A stretch of DNA of 64,000 nt, taken from IMG/VR virus record IMGVR_UViG_3300008262_002626, positions 27,077 through 91,076 of that record; one strand, 5' to 3'. The stretch comes from a virus. A program made the position numbers and the translations under genes. A model generated the notes under the pieces. It saw only the letters and a program-made list of their open reading frames with translations. It searched no databases and had not been told where the DNA came from. The stretch's first letter is position 1, and the number at the start of each line of letters is the position of its first letter. Shown piece after piece: positions 54,320 through 62,641 of the stretch.

Positions 54320-55743
54320 ACATCATCTGTGGGTAGATTGTTTAAGAGTTCACGTAGTTTGCTAGATTCAACCTGTGCTGTGACCTTGGGCACTGGTGCA
54401 CCTGATGTAGGCACTACTTCTCCAGTACTAGGATCCACGGTTTGACGCTGTTTGATTTGAGCCAATAGACTAGATCCTGCTGACTGTGCCCCATTACCGT
54501 AACCATCTTCTTCAGCTAGATCACGTATGCGTAGTGTGTCCACATCAAACTCTAGATCAATCTTTTGACCAACACCGCTTGATGAGCGAGTCTTCATTAA
54601 CTGTAACTGATAGCGTCCACGCTCACGCATGGCTCTGGACGTAAAGATACCAAACACGTTATCTGCTGTTTGAATCTTAGATAAGCCACCCGAAATATGA
54701 CTGTGATCAAATTCAACTTCTTCAACAGCACCACGATTAAGCTGACTTGCTGTGACGAATATGGTCTGTTTTTCCATAGCCAAGTTACGCAACTCTTCTG
54801 ATACGAACTTGTCCTTGATAAACAGATCTGCTGGGCTGATTTTCTTACTGATGGGCATTAAGAGATCCAAATAGTCTACTAATAGTACATCTGCCTTTTT
54901 GCCCAGTTTGATTTCATACTCTTTTAAGTAACTGCGGATATCATTGGCTGTCTTACCTGACGGCATGTACTTGACTTGGAAACTGCCCGACTTCTTGCCA
55001 ATCATCTTAACCTTCATTTCCACGTCATCGATCTGTTTGAAAATCTCACGAGTAGCAATACCAGTTACCATAGCATCCACACGCATTGATACCAGTTCTT
55101 CTGAAAGTTCGAATGTTAGATAAATTACGTTCAATCCTTGTAAGGCCCAGTTTACGCCAAGGTTAGCAAGAAAGAGGGATTTACCTGCACCTGATCCACC
55201 TGCAAAAATGTTAAGTTCTCCACGATTCATACCTCCGAACAGTTTGTCATCAATGGCCTTCCACCCTGTTGATATCTGTCCATTCTTTTCTTTGATCTTC
55301 ATCAGTCTTGCACGGGGATCAGCAAAATAGTCTGTGCCCATGTCTTTCTGTAGACCTATCTGTACTGCACGTTTGATCTTGTCTTCTACAGGACCATACT
55401 CACCTTTTTCCAGCATGTCTGCCGATTCAAGAATAGCACGTTCTAGTCCTTTATGTCGAATAAATGTTTCAAAGTCACCTAGCAGCCAATCATAGTGTTC
55501 TTCACGTAAATCGTTGGGCACTTTAAATTCTGTACCGCAGGCCGCATTGATGATGTCCTGCGTGGGCATGACTGAATGTTCTTTAACATACTCATTGATA
55601 AATTCTGCGGGTGTCTGTAGTTTGCGATCAAAAAGGCTATGATCAAAGATACTTTGACAGCGAGCAAATGTAGCCGCATCACTGAGCATCATTTCCAAAT
55701 AAACTTTTTGTATTTCGTAACCGTAGTCTGTATTCTGTTTCAT
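54316..55743 (-). CDS. Replicative DNA helicase (gp41/DnaB-like)
   Basis: A 475-residue RecA-fold hexameric helicase. The N-terminal 150 residues form the helical DnaB-N-like domain. Walker A is GGSGAGKS (about 195), Walker B LLVDYLDLL, then ASQLNRG (motif 3) and a C-terminal QLMKTRSSSG. T4 gp41 is the closest type. It unwinds the phage fork with the primase at 57330. Ends acidic. Confidence 0.92.
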   Translation of the reverse strand: MKQNTDYGYEIQKVYLEMMLSDAATFARCQSIFDHSLFDRKLQTPAEFINEYVKEHSVMPTQDIINAACGTEFKVPNDLREEHYDWLLGDFETFIRHKGLERAILESADMLEKGEYGPVEDKIKRAVQIGLQKDMGTDYFADPRARLMKIKEKNGQISTGWKAIDDKLFGGMNRGELNIFAGGSGAGKSLFLANLGVNWALQGLNVIYLTFELSEELVSMRVDAMVTGIATREIFKQIDDVEMKVKMIGKKSGSFQVKYMPSGKTANDIRSYLKEYEIKLGKKADVLLVDYLDLLMPISKKISPADLFIKDKFVSEELRNLAMEKQTIFVTASQLNRGAVEEVEFDHSHISGGLSKIQTADNVFGIFTSRAMRERGRYQLQLMKTRSSSGVGQKIDLEFDVDTLRIRDLAEEDGYGNGAQSAGSSLLAQIKQRQTVDPSTGEVVPTSGAPVPKVTAQVESSKLRELLNNLPTDDV

Positions 55744-55762
55744 CTGTATATTATATTATCTC

Positions 55763-57229
55763 TTATGAGAAAATCCTAGTTTTATATAGCCGTTCAAATC
55801 TTCGGGCGTCATTACTGTCGTTGATCATGGGCTCGCCACGGATGTTTAGGCTGGTGTTCAGTAGCATGGGACAGCCGGTACGTTTGAACCAAAGTTCTAG
55901 AAGCTGTCTAAAAGGTGATCCATCATTGGGCACAGTCTGCACACGACTAGTTCCGTCCTTGTGTACGATAGCAGGATACTTATCAGGTTCACGGCACAGG
56001 GATACAGTCTGCATGTATCTGCTGTTTTCCCAAGCATAGGGCAGTCTAAAATACAAGTGTGCCTGTTCCTCTAATATAGCAGGACCAAAAGGACGAAAGT
56101 CTTCTCGATGCTTGATCTTGTTGACTAGGTCTTTGATGTCAGGATCACGAGGATCAGCTAGTAAACTCCTATTGCCCAGAGCACGTGGGCCAAATTCAGC
56201 AGGGCCACGGGCTACACCTGCTATTCGATATTTTTCTAACCAATTGACTATGTCTTCATTAGACTCTCTATAGCCCATGTCGAAGCCCAGGTAGGGTGTA
56301 AACTTGTCGTTGTCTATACGCCATTCTGGATGTACTGCTAGAACTGCGCCTAGACTGCTACCAGCATCACCGGGATTAGGCATGATCCACACGCTGTCAA
56401 AATGTTTGCCGATTAGTCTGTTGGCTAGGCAGTTAAGAGCACAGCCGCCCATGAGCACTAGATTTTTACTGCCAGTTAGTTCTTTGGCTAGACTTAGTGC
56501 TGATTCAAAATAAGTTTCGTAGACTAATTGTGTAGCAGATGCTAGGTCAAAACTGTCTTTGACTGTTAGATCCGGAGCCCAATCAGTGCAACCTCGATGC
56601 AGATTCTTTTTAAATCTAAATGAGTCGTAGTCATTGACAAAGTCTTGTTCTATACGAAGTTTTAGTCGATCATCACCGAACGCACTCATACCCATTAAGA
56701 TGTATTCGTCTTCGTTAGGTTTTAGTCCTACACGTTGGGTCATTGCTGAATAAAACAAGCCCACTGAGTTAGGAAACCACTTGCTGTAGACTTTTTCTAA
56801 AGTCTGTCCCTTGGCTTTCCATATGGTCAATGTTTCAAACTCACCTATAGCATCTATGACTACTACTGCCGCATGATCATAGGGACTAGTATAGTACCCG
56901 CCAGCGGCATGTGCATGATGATGACTGACCTGCTTAACAGGTGCATGTATCTCATATCTAGCCATATATATGCCAAGATCGTTATCTCTGGCACGCCATC
57001 CTTGTCCTGCAAAAAACTGTCTTAGTGTTTTTAGTCTTGTGTTTTCATACCATACTACTTCGTTAGGATTACCCCAATGTTTGGCATAGTGTACTAGTTC
57101 TTTACAAAGGTCTCGCTCGTTTTTAACTTTAGTAAAACGTTCGCTGTGACTGGCAAATACTAGTTGTCCTTCTTTGAATACCGATATAGCGGCATCGTGG
57201 CTGTTAGCTGATATTCCCCAAGTAATCAT
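55763..57229 (-). CDS. Carbamoyltransferase (NodU/CmcH-like)
   Basis: A 488-residue protein with the TobZ/NodU carbamoyltransferase fold: N-terminal HDAAISVF, HHHAHAAGGYYTSPYDH, LMGGCALNC and the C-terminal GPAEFGPRALGNRSLL. It transfers carbamoyl groups from carbamoyl phosphate to an alcohol or nucleotide/sugar. Phage homologues are associated with nucleobase or glycan modification. Directly follows the small gene at 57226. Confidence 0.93.
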   Translation of the reverse strand: MITWGISANSHDAAISVFKEGQLVFASHSERFTKVKNERDLCKELVHYAKHWGNPNEVVWYENTRLKTLRQFFAGQGWRARDNDLGIYMARYEIHAPVKQVSHHHAHAAGGYYTSPYDHAAVVVIDAIGEFETLTIWKAKGQTLEKVYSKWFPNSVGLFYSAMTQRVGLKPNEDEYILMGMSAFGDDRLKLRIEQDFVNDYDSFRFKKNLHRGCTDWAPDLTVKDSFDLASATQLVYETYFESALSLAKELTGSKNLVLMGGCALNCLANRLIGKHFDSVWIMPNPGDAGSSLGAVLAVHPEWRIDNDKFTPYLGFDMGYRESNEDIVNWLEKYRIAGVARGPAEFGPRALGNRSLLADPRDPDIKDLVNKIKHREDFRPFGPAILEEQAHLYFRLPYAWENSRYMQTVSLCREPDKYPAIVHKDGTSRVQTVPNDGSPFRQLLELWFKRTGCPMLLNTSLNIRGEPMINDSNDARRFERLYKTRIFS

Positions 57230-57330
57230 TTGTAGATAAACGGATCTCGTTTCCTAAGTTCTTTTATCCTTTTTCTCATACGTAGGTATGCCAAAGGATT
57301 TTTAATAAATTGCCATAATTCATAAAACAT
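57226..57330 (-). CDS. 34-residue basic conserved peptide
   Basis: MFYELWQFIKNPLAYLRMRK..., ending KRIKELRKRDPFIYK. The starting ATG shares bases with the primase TGA and its stop overlaps the carbamoyltransferase ATG (ATGA), so it is tightly coupled. I recognise this KELRKRDPFIY peptide from the same position in related phages. Confidence 0.65.
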   Translation of the reverse strand: MFYELWQFIKNPLAYLRMRKRIKELRKRDPFIYK

Positions 57331-58301
57331 CATTCTTCAACCTTAAACCATTTTTTAGCACGTAGTTGTATCTTCAGACTGTTAGATTCTCGAGCTTCTA
57401 TGATCATCCATAGTACTGTTAATCTACCTAGCTTAACTACGGCATCATTAACGTCTTTGATACCTTCGGGCCAATCGGGCATACTAACACTCCACCCGTG
57501 TTCTACAGCCTGCTCTACTGTCCTAGGACCTTCATGATCTCTATCAGGCACTAAAATGATTTCACGACCTAATTGTCTTAATAGCCAGTTTTGACTATCT
57601 TTGATTTCTGCACCTAGTAAAGCACACCCATCAATACTTATCGCATCAAACGGCCCTTCACAAACAATCACGAACTGTCTATCGGGTGTTTGTCTGTCTA
57701 GATTAAACACATAACCTGGTTGTTGTTCGGATATGTATTTGGGTTTAGTATCGTTGATCGCTCGAGCGGTGTATCCCACACAGGCTCCGTCTTTATAAAA
57801 CGGAACGATCAATCGATTACTAAATCCAATTTTAGGAGTCCAATAAAAAGGATAGTAGTCCAAATACATTTTACGCTGTGCAATATATTCTAACACAGGA
57901 ATAAGTTTTTCCGGAACATCATCTAACCAATTATTAATTAGTTTTGATTCCGGTGGTAATTCTCTATGATCAAACTTTGGAATTATATTGCGGACTTCGG
58001 CTGTAGAATCTTCATTAAGACGTAATGCTTCTAATCTCAATTGGCTGATAACATCGTCGGGCATGTTTAGCAACCGCATGAGCTTGTTCATTTTTGTGCT
58101 GATAGTCCTGCCGGGTTGCCAACTGGCTTTGAATCCGCAGTTGAAGCAGTGATATGAAACTGCATCGCCTGCATTAAATATGAGCCCGCCGCGCATACGC
58201 TTGTCTGAACAACAAGGTGCGTTAAAACTTATCCAACCGCTAGGAGTGTGCTTACGCTTTGCTGGTAGATAATTAGCGACTGTATCTGGTATGAGGCTCA
58301 T
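57330..58301 (-). CDS. DNA primase (gp61-like)
   Basis: A 323-residue primase: N-terminal zinc ribbon APCCSDKR...YHCFNCGF, then a TOPRIM core CEGPFDAISIDG and VPDRDHEG (catalytic acidic residues). Size matches T4 gp61 (about 340 residues). Acts with the gp41-like helicase in primosome formation. Confidence 0.92.
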   Translation of the reverse strand: MSLIPDTVANYLPAKRKHTPSGWISFNAPCCSDKRMRGGLIFNAGDAVSYHCFNCGFKASWQPGRTISTKMNKLMRLLNMPDDVISQLRLEALRLNEDSTAEVRNIIPKFDHRELPPESKLINNWLDDVPEKLIPVLEYIAQRKMYLDYYPFYWTPKIGFSNRLIVPFYKDGACVGYTARAINDTKPKYISEQQPGYVFNLDRQTPDRQFVIVCEGPFDAISIDGCALLGAEIKDSQNWLLRQLGREIILVPDRDHEGPRTVEQAVEHGWSVSMPDWPEGIKDVNDAVVKLGRLTVLWMIIEARESNSLKIQLRAKKWFKVEE

Positions 58302-58313
58302 ACCATATTATAC

Positions 58314-59408
58314 TTAATTAACTGATATTTTGTCAACTGTTCCGGTAATATTTTTACCCGTTACTACATAGGTACTAGAACCAGTAGCCGCAGTTCCAGT
58401 CCAACTTACAGATGTTATACCGCTAATTGAGTAACTGGAAACATAACCAGTTGTTGAACCATCTGTGCCGGTAACTGTGATGATCAAATCATTTACACCG
58501 TCAGTACCGCCCAAAACACTACCTAAAACTTTTATTTGGCTACCGACAGCATAACCGGTGCCGCCACTTCTAACTTGCACAACATAGGAATTATTATCTA
58601 GTTGTACGCTAAAACTTGCACCAATACCATTACCTAATTGGCTTGAGTATGAAACACGGAAGTATTTGTAATCGCCAATAGTTAATGCTGGACTAGTTAG
58701 TGTTGCTGTTTGATCTTCAGAGTTTGAAAATGAATGAACTGTATCACCTGCTTTGAATGCTTCGGCAGTAATAGTTGTACTCTTAGTTGCTTCGATCCAA
58801 ACATTGCCAGTTAATCCTAAAACGTCAATATCAAATTGTAGGGTTGATCTTTTATCTGCTTCATAGAATGTAGCAGGTATAGCACTTGAATGCCAGGTAG
58901 GAACACCTTTAAGATCGATCTCTGCTGTAAATGTATCATATACTCTTGGTTCTAGGTCTGCCTTGTTAATGCCTTTAGCTGGCCCAACTAGTTCGAGTGT
59001 GCCGAGAGCACTAAAACGTGTGTCGCCGTATAATAAAATCTCATCGAGTCCTTTGTCACATGTAACGCTGTATCTAAAAAATTGTGCAGTAAAATCTTCT
59101 AAATCTGCCGCAGGAATAGTTGCAATGCCAATGCCCTTGGTTGGGGCTTGTGGAGTAATATCATATACACCAACTTCAAAACCCGAAGCGTCTATTACAT
59201 TTAATTTAATGTTATCTATAGCTGGGCTATTAATTAAGTCAAGTCTTTTTTGATCGGCATTCTTAATGTCAAACTCTAAGACATTGTCAACACCTTTGTA
59301 AATTTTTATCGGTCTCTGATACACGTTAGTAAACTCCACATTAAAAGTGGCCAGATCGGCTAATAGCTCGATTCTATTAGAGTATAAATATTGTGAGATT
59401 TTTTGCAT
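58314..59408 (-). CDS. Virion structural protein
   Basis: A 364-residue beta-rich protein beginning MQKISQYLYSNRIELLADLA, a start I recognise from conserved structural proteins of T4-like marine phages. The N-terminal half includes KGVDNVLEFDIKNADQKRLD, and the C-terminal half consists of Thr/Ser/Gly-rich beta repeats with VLGG and TGT motifs. Confidence 0.75.
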   Translation of the reverse strand: MQKISQYLYSNRIELLADLATFNVEFTNVYQRPIKIYKGVDNVLEFDIKNADQKRLDLINSPAIDNIKLNVIDASGFEVGVYDITPQAPTKGIGIATIPAADLEDFTAQFFRYSVTCDKGLDEILLYGDTRFSALGTLELVGPAKGINKADLEPRVYDTFTAEIDLKGVPTWHSSAIPATFYEADKRSTLQFDIDVLGLTGNVWIEATKSTTITAEAFKAGDTVHSFSNSEDQTATLTSPALTIGDYKYFRVSYSSQLGNGIGASFSVQLDNNSYVVQVRSGGTGYAVGSQIKVLGSVLGGTDGVNDLIITVTGTDGSTTGYVSSYSISGITSVSWTGTAATGSSTYVVTGKNITGTVDKISVN

Positions 59409-59426
59409 CTGGCATTCCTTATACTA

Positions 59427-59434
59427 TATTTATG
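59427..59434 (-). promoter_or_regulatory. T4-type late promoter
   Basis: CATAAATA on the minus strand, 18 bases before the virion gene's ATG and overlapping the plus-strand ATG of the next gene. Confidence 0.6.
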
Positions 59435-59806
59435 GCAAAACTAAGAGACGATATTGAACAAAATTTACCCTTTATATCAGTACTTAACTACGGTGAAGAA
59501 GAGTACGTGGGTATAATTATCAACCAAGATCAATACGTTACAAGCTTCTACGATTTAAATGCTATAAGGACTACTGACGAGAAGCAGTTATTTTTAGAAA
59601 TAGGCGAAACTTGGTGGTGGGAAAGTAACCGTCAATTTCCTATTAATATTATCTGTAGAGATCAAATACAACCCTTTGCGTATGCTATACGAACTTTTAA
59701 CAGCAAAGATGTCCGTGTAATTTTAGGGCCTGTTGTGAATTTAATGAATCTAACGCTAAAGAGAGTAAAACGTAAAAGTGTTCAACTGGTTAGAAAACCG
59801 CGTTAA
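59432..59806 (+). CDS. Conserved phage protein
   Basis: A 124-residue product started at MAKLRDDIEQNLPFISVLNY (an upstream extension is unlikely). Basic C-terminus TLKRVKRKSVQLVRKPR. A family of T4-like marine phages, function unknown. No strong SD. The overlapping promoter runs the other way. Confidence 0.7.
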   Translation: MAKLRDDIEQNLPFISVLNYGEEEYVGIIINQDQYVTSFYDLNAIRTTDEKQLFLEIGETWWWESNRQFPINIICRDQIQPFAYAIRTFNSKDVRVILGPVVNLMNLTLKRVKRKSVQLVRKPR

Positions 59807-60381
59807 CTGTAACCGTAACTAACTGATTCACAAATTAAATTCATCTGAACAACAATTACATGAGCATACGCAATAGCGTGAGCTTTCTTAAAGTAGTAGT
59901 CACCGTTCTCCGGTTTCGTCCAAATCTCTGTCCCAATCTCCGTCCAAGTCTTCCCAATTAGGTGTCTCTTGGCTGGGCGGATCAAAGCGATACACATTGC
60001 CAACTCTTCTATACTGCGTGGCTTCATTTGTTTCATTAATCCACTGTGCCCATTTACGTGGAACAATAAATCCGCGAAATCTTTCTGCTCTAGTAGATCC
60101 CATAGTGGTTCTGTCTCCATTAATTGTTTGAGATGTTGTCTATCTCTTACACCTTCGTAAACACTGACGTTCAAGAAATCTATCTTGAAATAACCTCTAT
60201 CTTCTGCTTCTTTGTAATCTATTGTACTTAGTCCTGTAATTGGATTGTAGGGCACAGAAGTACAATATATACCAGTATTGTGCTTTTTAAAAGTACTATC
60301 TTCTTTGATAGCCGCAGTAACATGCTTGAAATGTTCAAGTGCTTTTGTTCTATCTGCAAAGTCAATGTCAATATCTGGCAT
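59803..60381 (-). CDS. Mini DnaE-like protein (reduced Pol III alpha core)
   Basis: A 192-residue protein that starts directly at a bacterial PolC/DnaE-type polymerase active-site motif (MPDIDIDF, Asp3/5/7). NTGIYCTSVPYNPITG leads to EDRGYFKIDFL with the third catalytic-type Asp (68). GLMKQMKPRSIEELAMCIAL (about 114-133) and YYFKKAHAIAYAHVIV (about 162) match conserved DnaE palm, thumb and fingers segments. PHP, beta-binding and OB domains and most connecting sequence are missing. Could be a degenerate polymerase, a nucleic-acid-binding or regulatory relic, or an active minimal enzyme. Neighbours are replication genes. Confidence 0.7.
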   Translation of the reverse strand: MPDIDIDFADRTKALEHFKHVTAAIKEDSTFKKHNTGIYCTSVPYNPITGLSTIDYKEAEDRGYFKIDFLNVSVYEGVRDRQHLKQLMETEPLWDLLEQKDFADLLFHVNGHSGLMKQMKPRSIEELAMCIALIRPAKRHLIGKTWTEIGTEIWTKPENGDYYFKKAHAIAYAHVIVVQMNLICESVSYGYS

Positions 60382-60569
60382 TAGTGTTGTGTCCCTGATT
60401 CAAATAACATTAATGGTAGGGTCTCTGTTAGATAATCAGCATACCCTTCTGCTTCTTCAATATTATCAAATCCTGTAATTTTAACATATACAGAATTATC
60501 TTCTTCAACAACGATCACCTGCATACCTAACTCTTTAGCATCAGGATTTGGATTAACATGTGTGGTCAT
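60381..60569 (-). CDS. Small acidic protein
   Basis: A 62-residue acidic protein (MTTHVNPNPDAKELGMQVIV..., VYVKITGFDNIEEAEGYAD), sharing its stop/start with the DnaE-like gene. Function unknown. Likely co-translated with it. Confidence 0.6.
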   Translation of the reverse strand: MTTHVNPNPDAKELGMQVIVVEEDNSVYVKITGFDNIEEAEGYADYLTETLPLMLFESGTQH

Positions 60570-61264
60570 AAATTCGATTCCCTGACTACCTGTTTAACTA
60601 GTCCAACATCGGCAGGTAACCGCTTGAACTTATTAAGCCAAAAAGGTAAATCCATAATAGTACTTATTGCTTGTAATTGTTCGTCGTTGAGCTTCTTTAA
60701 TAAATCTTTACCGTTATTACAATTTAATAAAACCCAAGGACTAACTTTTCCATCTTTGATATCATATGTTGCACGACTAAGACTTACATACAAAAAATAA
60801 TGATTCCATACACTTTGATTATTTTCTGCCCAGTCCATCATATATTTAATACTGCGTTCTAGTGCAACCTCTACAGGCTCATTCTTAATTAAATTAACCA
60901 CATAGTTGTCATATAGTTCGTCTCTACACCAGTGATCTAATTTTACACCACTTTTAATCACATAATCAATAAACTTGTCGGGATATAAGGGATTAACATT
61001 ACTGACAAAACTACCAAACTTTATAAATGCATTGTAGTAAGGACTTTTAGCAAACTCTTCATATGTTTTGTCTTTTTTAGAATTTTGATTGAGTTTATAG
61101 AATCGATTGTAAGTATCATAGCCTAATACAACATGTCTTTCTGTCTTAGCTAGATGCCGGCGTTTTTGTTCACAGACATGTACTGCTAGAGTATTTTCTC
61201 GAGAGAATTTATGTCCACAATACTGACACTCATAACCAGATAGTTTTTCAACCAATGCCATCAT
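60566..61264 (-). CDS. Conserved zinc-finger replication-cluster protein
   Basis: A 232-residue protein with an N-terminal CQYCGHKFSRENTLAVHVC zinc-finger-like segment and a mostly helical remainder. Conserved in T4-like marine phages near uvsW. The exact role is unknown. ATG overlaps the stop of 61261. Confidence 0.7.
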   Translation of the reverse strand: MMALVEKLSGYECQYCGHKFSRENTLAVHVCEQKRRHLAKTERHVVLGYDTYNRFYKLNQNSKKDKTYEEFAKSPYYNAFIKFGSFVSNVNPLYPDKFIDYVIKSGVKLDHWCRDELYDNYVVNLIKNEPVEVALERSIKYMMDWAENNQSVWNHYFLYVSLSRATYDIKDGKVSPWVLLNCNNGKDLLKKLNDEQLQAISTIMDLPFWLNKFKRLPADVGLVKQVVRESNL

Positions 61265-61740
61265 TTAAATGTCTTTGCAATAGTAGCGTCATCCATGCCG
61301 TGTTTTTTAGCCAATTCTTTAAGTTCTTTATCGGTAACCATAGCAGACAACATTTCGATCTCGTCCATCTTTTTGTTAGGATAAATGTTTGATAAGAATT
61401 TTACTTTTTTGCTATCACTACCGGCTTTCTTTTTGTGTCCAATCCACTCATGATAAAACTGTTTCTTACCATCATAACTACACATACATAGTAGTAACCA
61501 AAGTAGCTTAGGATGTTTTTGAAGTGTGTTCCAGTGCTTATTAAAATATTCGTTAACAGTTAATACAAAGTGCTGTTGATGCTCAACATTTGAAGTTTTA
61601 GCATTACTGATGTATCTGTTCAAAATAAACAATTCGCTTTTTAGTGCTTTTTGATTTTCAGGATCCATGGCATCCCACAGTTCGCGAATGTTCTCATCAA
61701 CTGCTTGTATTTTTTCTTTTAATTGAACTTTTTCACTCAT
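61261..61740 (-). CDS. Conserved phage protein, replication cluster
   Basis: A 159-residue helical charged protein (MSEKVQLKEKIQAVDENIRE..., then HPKLLWLLLCMCSYDGKKQF). Recurs in T4-like marine phages next to uvsW. Function unknown. Confidence 0.7.
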   Translation of the reverse strand: MSEKVQLKEKIQAVDENIRELWDAMDPENQKALKSELFILNRYISNAKTSNVEHQQHFVLTVNEYFNKHWNTLQKHPKLLWLLLCMCSYDGKKQFYHEWIGHKKKAGSDSKKVKFLSNIYPNKKMDEIEMLSAMVTDKELKELAKKHGMDDATIAKTFK

Positions 61741-62003
61741 AGAGGCTTGTCTTTGCTTAAACGATATATTAGTATAGCATTATCTAATGCCTTTTGTAAA
61801 GCGATATTGGTTTTAGCTTCTCGAAATATTTCGCCCCACAATTTCGATTCTTGTATATGATCTACTAACGGACGACCGTCGGAAGTTCGAGAATCGTAAT
61901 TCCATCCAATTTCTCGTCTTTCAGTCTTACCAAACTCTCTAGCATAAACTACACCGTCGGCTCTTTCGTAAATATATGTAGCACCTGGTTTAAGAGTTCC
62001 CAT
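61737..62003 (-). CDS. Small conserved protein
   Basis: An 88-residue protein with GATYIYERADGVVYAREFG and DGRPLVDHIQESKLW. Common in T4-like cyanophages, function unknown. Overlaps its neighbours. Confidence 0.65.
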   Translation of the reverse strand: MGTLKPGATYIYERADGVVYAREFGKTERREIGWNYDSRTSDGRPLVDHIQESKLWGEIFREAKTNIALQKALDNAILIYRLSKDKPL

Positions 62004-62133
62004 CTTTTTTCTCCGGTTGAACTATGCCATATTGTTTATAAATCCATTGAATAAATCTTTCAATTTCTTTATTAGGATACGGATATGCTTTATAAGCGAT
62101 TTCTATTCGTGATAGCCAATCTTTATCAATCAT
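61990..62133 (-). CDS. 47-residue protein
   Basis: MIDKDWLSRIEIAYKAYPYP..., basic C-terminal part ending PEKKDGNS. Starts by an ATGA overlap with the stop of the gene at 62130 and overlaps the next gene by 14 bases. The coupling supports a real gene. Confidence 0.55.
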   Translation of the reverse strand: MIDKDWLSRIEIAYKAYPYPNKEIERFIQWIYKQYGIVQPEKKDGNS

Positions 62134-62636
62134 AATATTTTATCTAATTGAATAATTTCACTTTGTCTTGAAATTTCTTTAACAAAGTATGCACAATTTG
62201 GTTTTTCTTGGAATCTTGTAGGCACAGCCAACAACTGTCCATTTTTCATTTTAGGGAAATACCATTTGACATCATTATAAAAATTTACTATCTCAATCTT
62301 TTTAAATTCAACTCTAAACGAACTTAACGGGTTGAACACTAACGCTTCAAATCCTCTATCATTTAAACTAGTCAACGGTAATATTTCAATGTCGCTGGCA
62401 CTAGAACTGTCACCTACTGCTATTGACCAATCAATGGGCATAGTTACTTCATCATCGCCGATTCTTAATACCATTGCTGGTGCGTTAAAACTTTCTAAAA
62501 ATATTAACGGCATAAAATAAAAATCTGGATCTTTAGGATCTGAATTATCTAATACCGCAAATCTAGTGCTATCATCAACTTCGTCTGGTAAATTATTTAG
62601 ACTAAATGTTTTGTTATCTAATGTTAATATCTGCAT
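62130..62636 (-). CDS. Conserved phage protein, replication cluster
   Basis: A 168-residue protein started at MQILTLDNKTFSLNNLPDEV: AAGGA lies three bases before this ATG, and the longer frame begins with a TTG inside uvsW. Mostly beta with WYFPKMKNGQLLAVPTRF near the end. Conserved beside uvsW in T4-like marine phages. Function unknown. Confidence 0.7.
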   Translation of the reverse strand: MQILTLDNKTFSLNNLPDEVDDSTRFAVLDNSDPKDPDFYFMPLIFLESFNAPAMVLRIGDDEVTMPIDWSIAVGDSSSASDIEILPLTSLNDRGFEALVFNPLSSFRVEFKKIEIVNFYNDVKWYFPKMKNGQLLAVPTRFQEKPNCAYFVKEISRQSEIIQLDKIL

Positions 62637-62641
62637 GTTCC

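Noticed and set aside
59900-60103. 67-codon minus-strand frame inside the DnaE-like gene
   Set aside because: Alternative frame of a gene with clear DnaE motifs and no start signal of its own.
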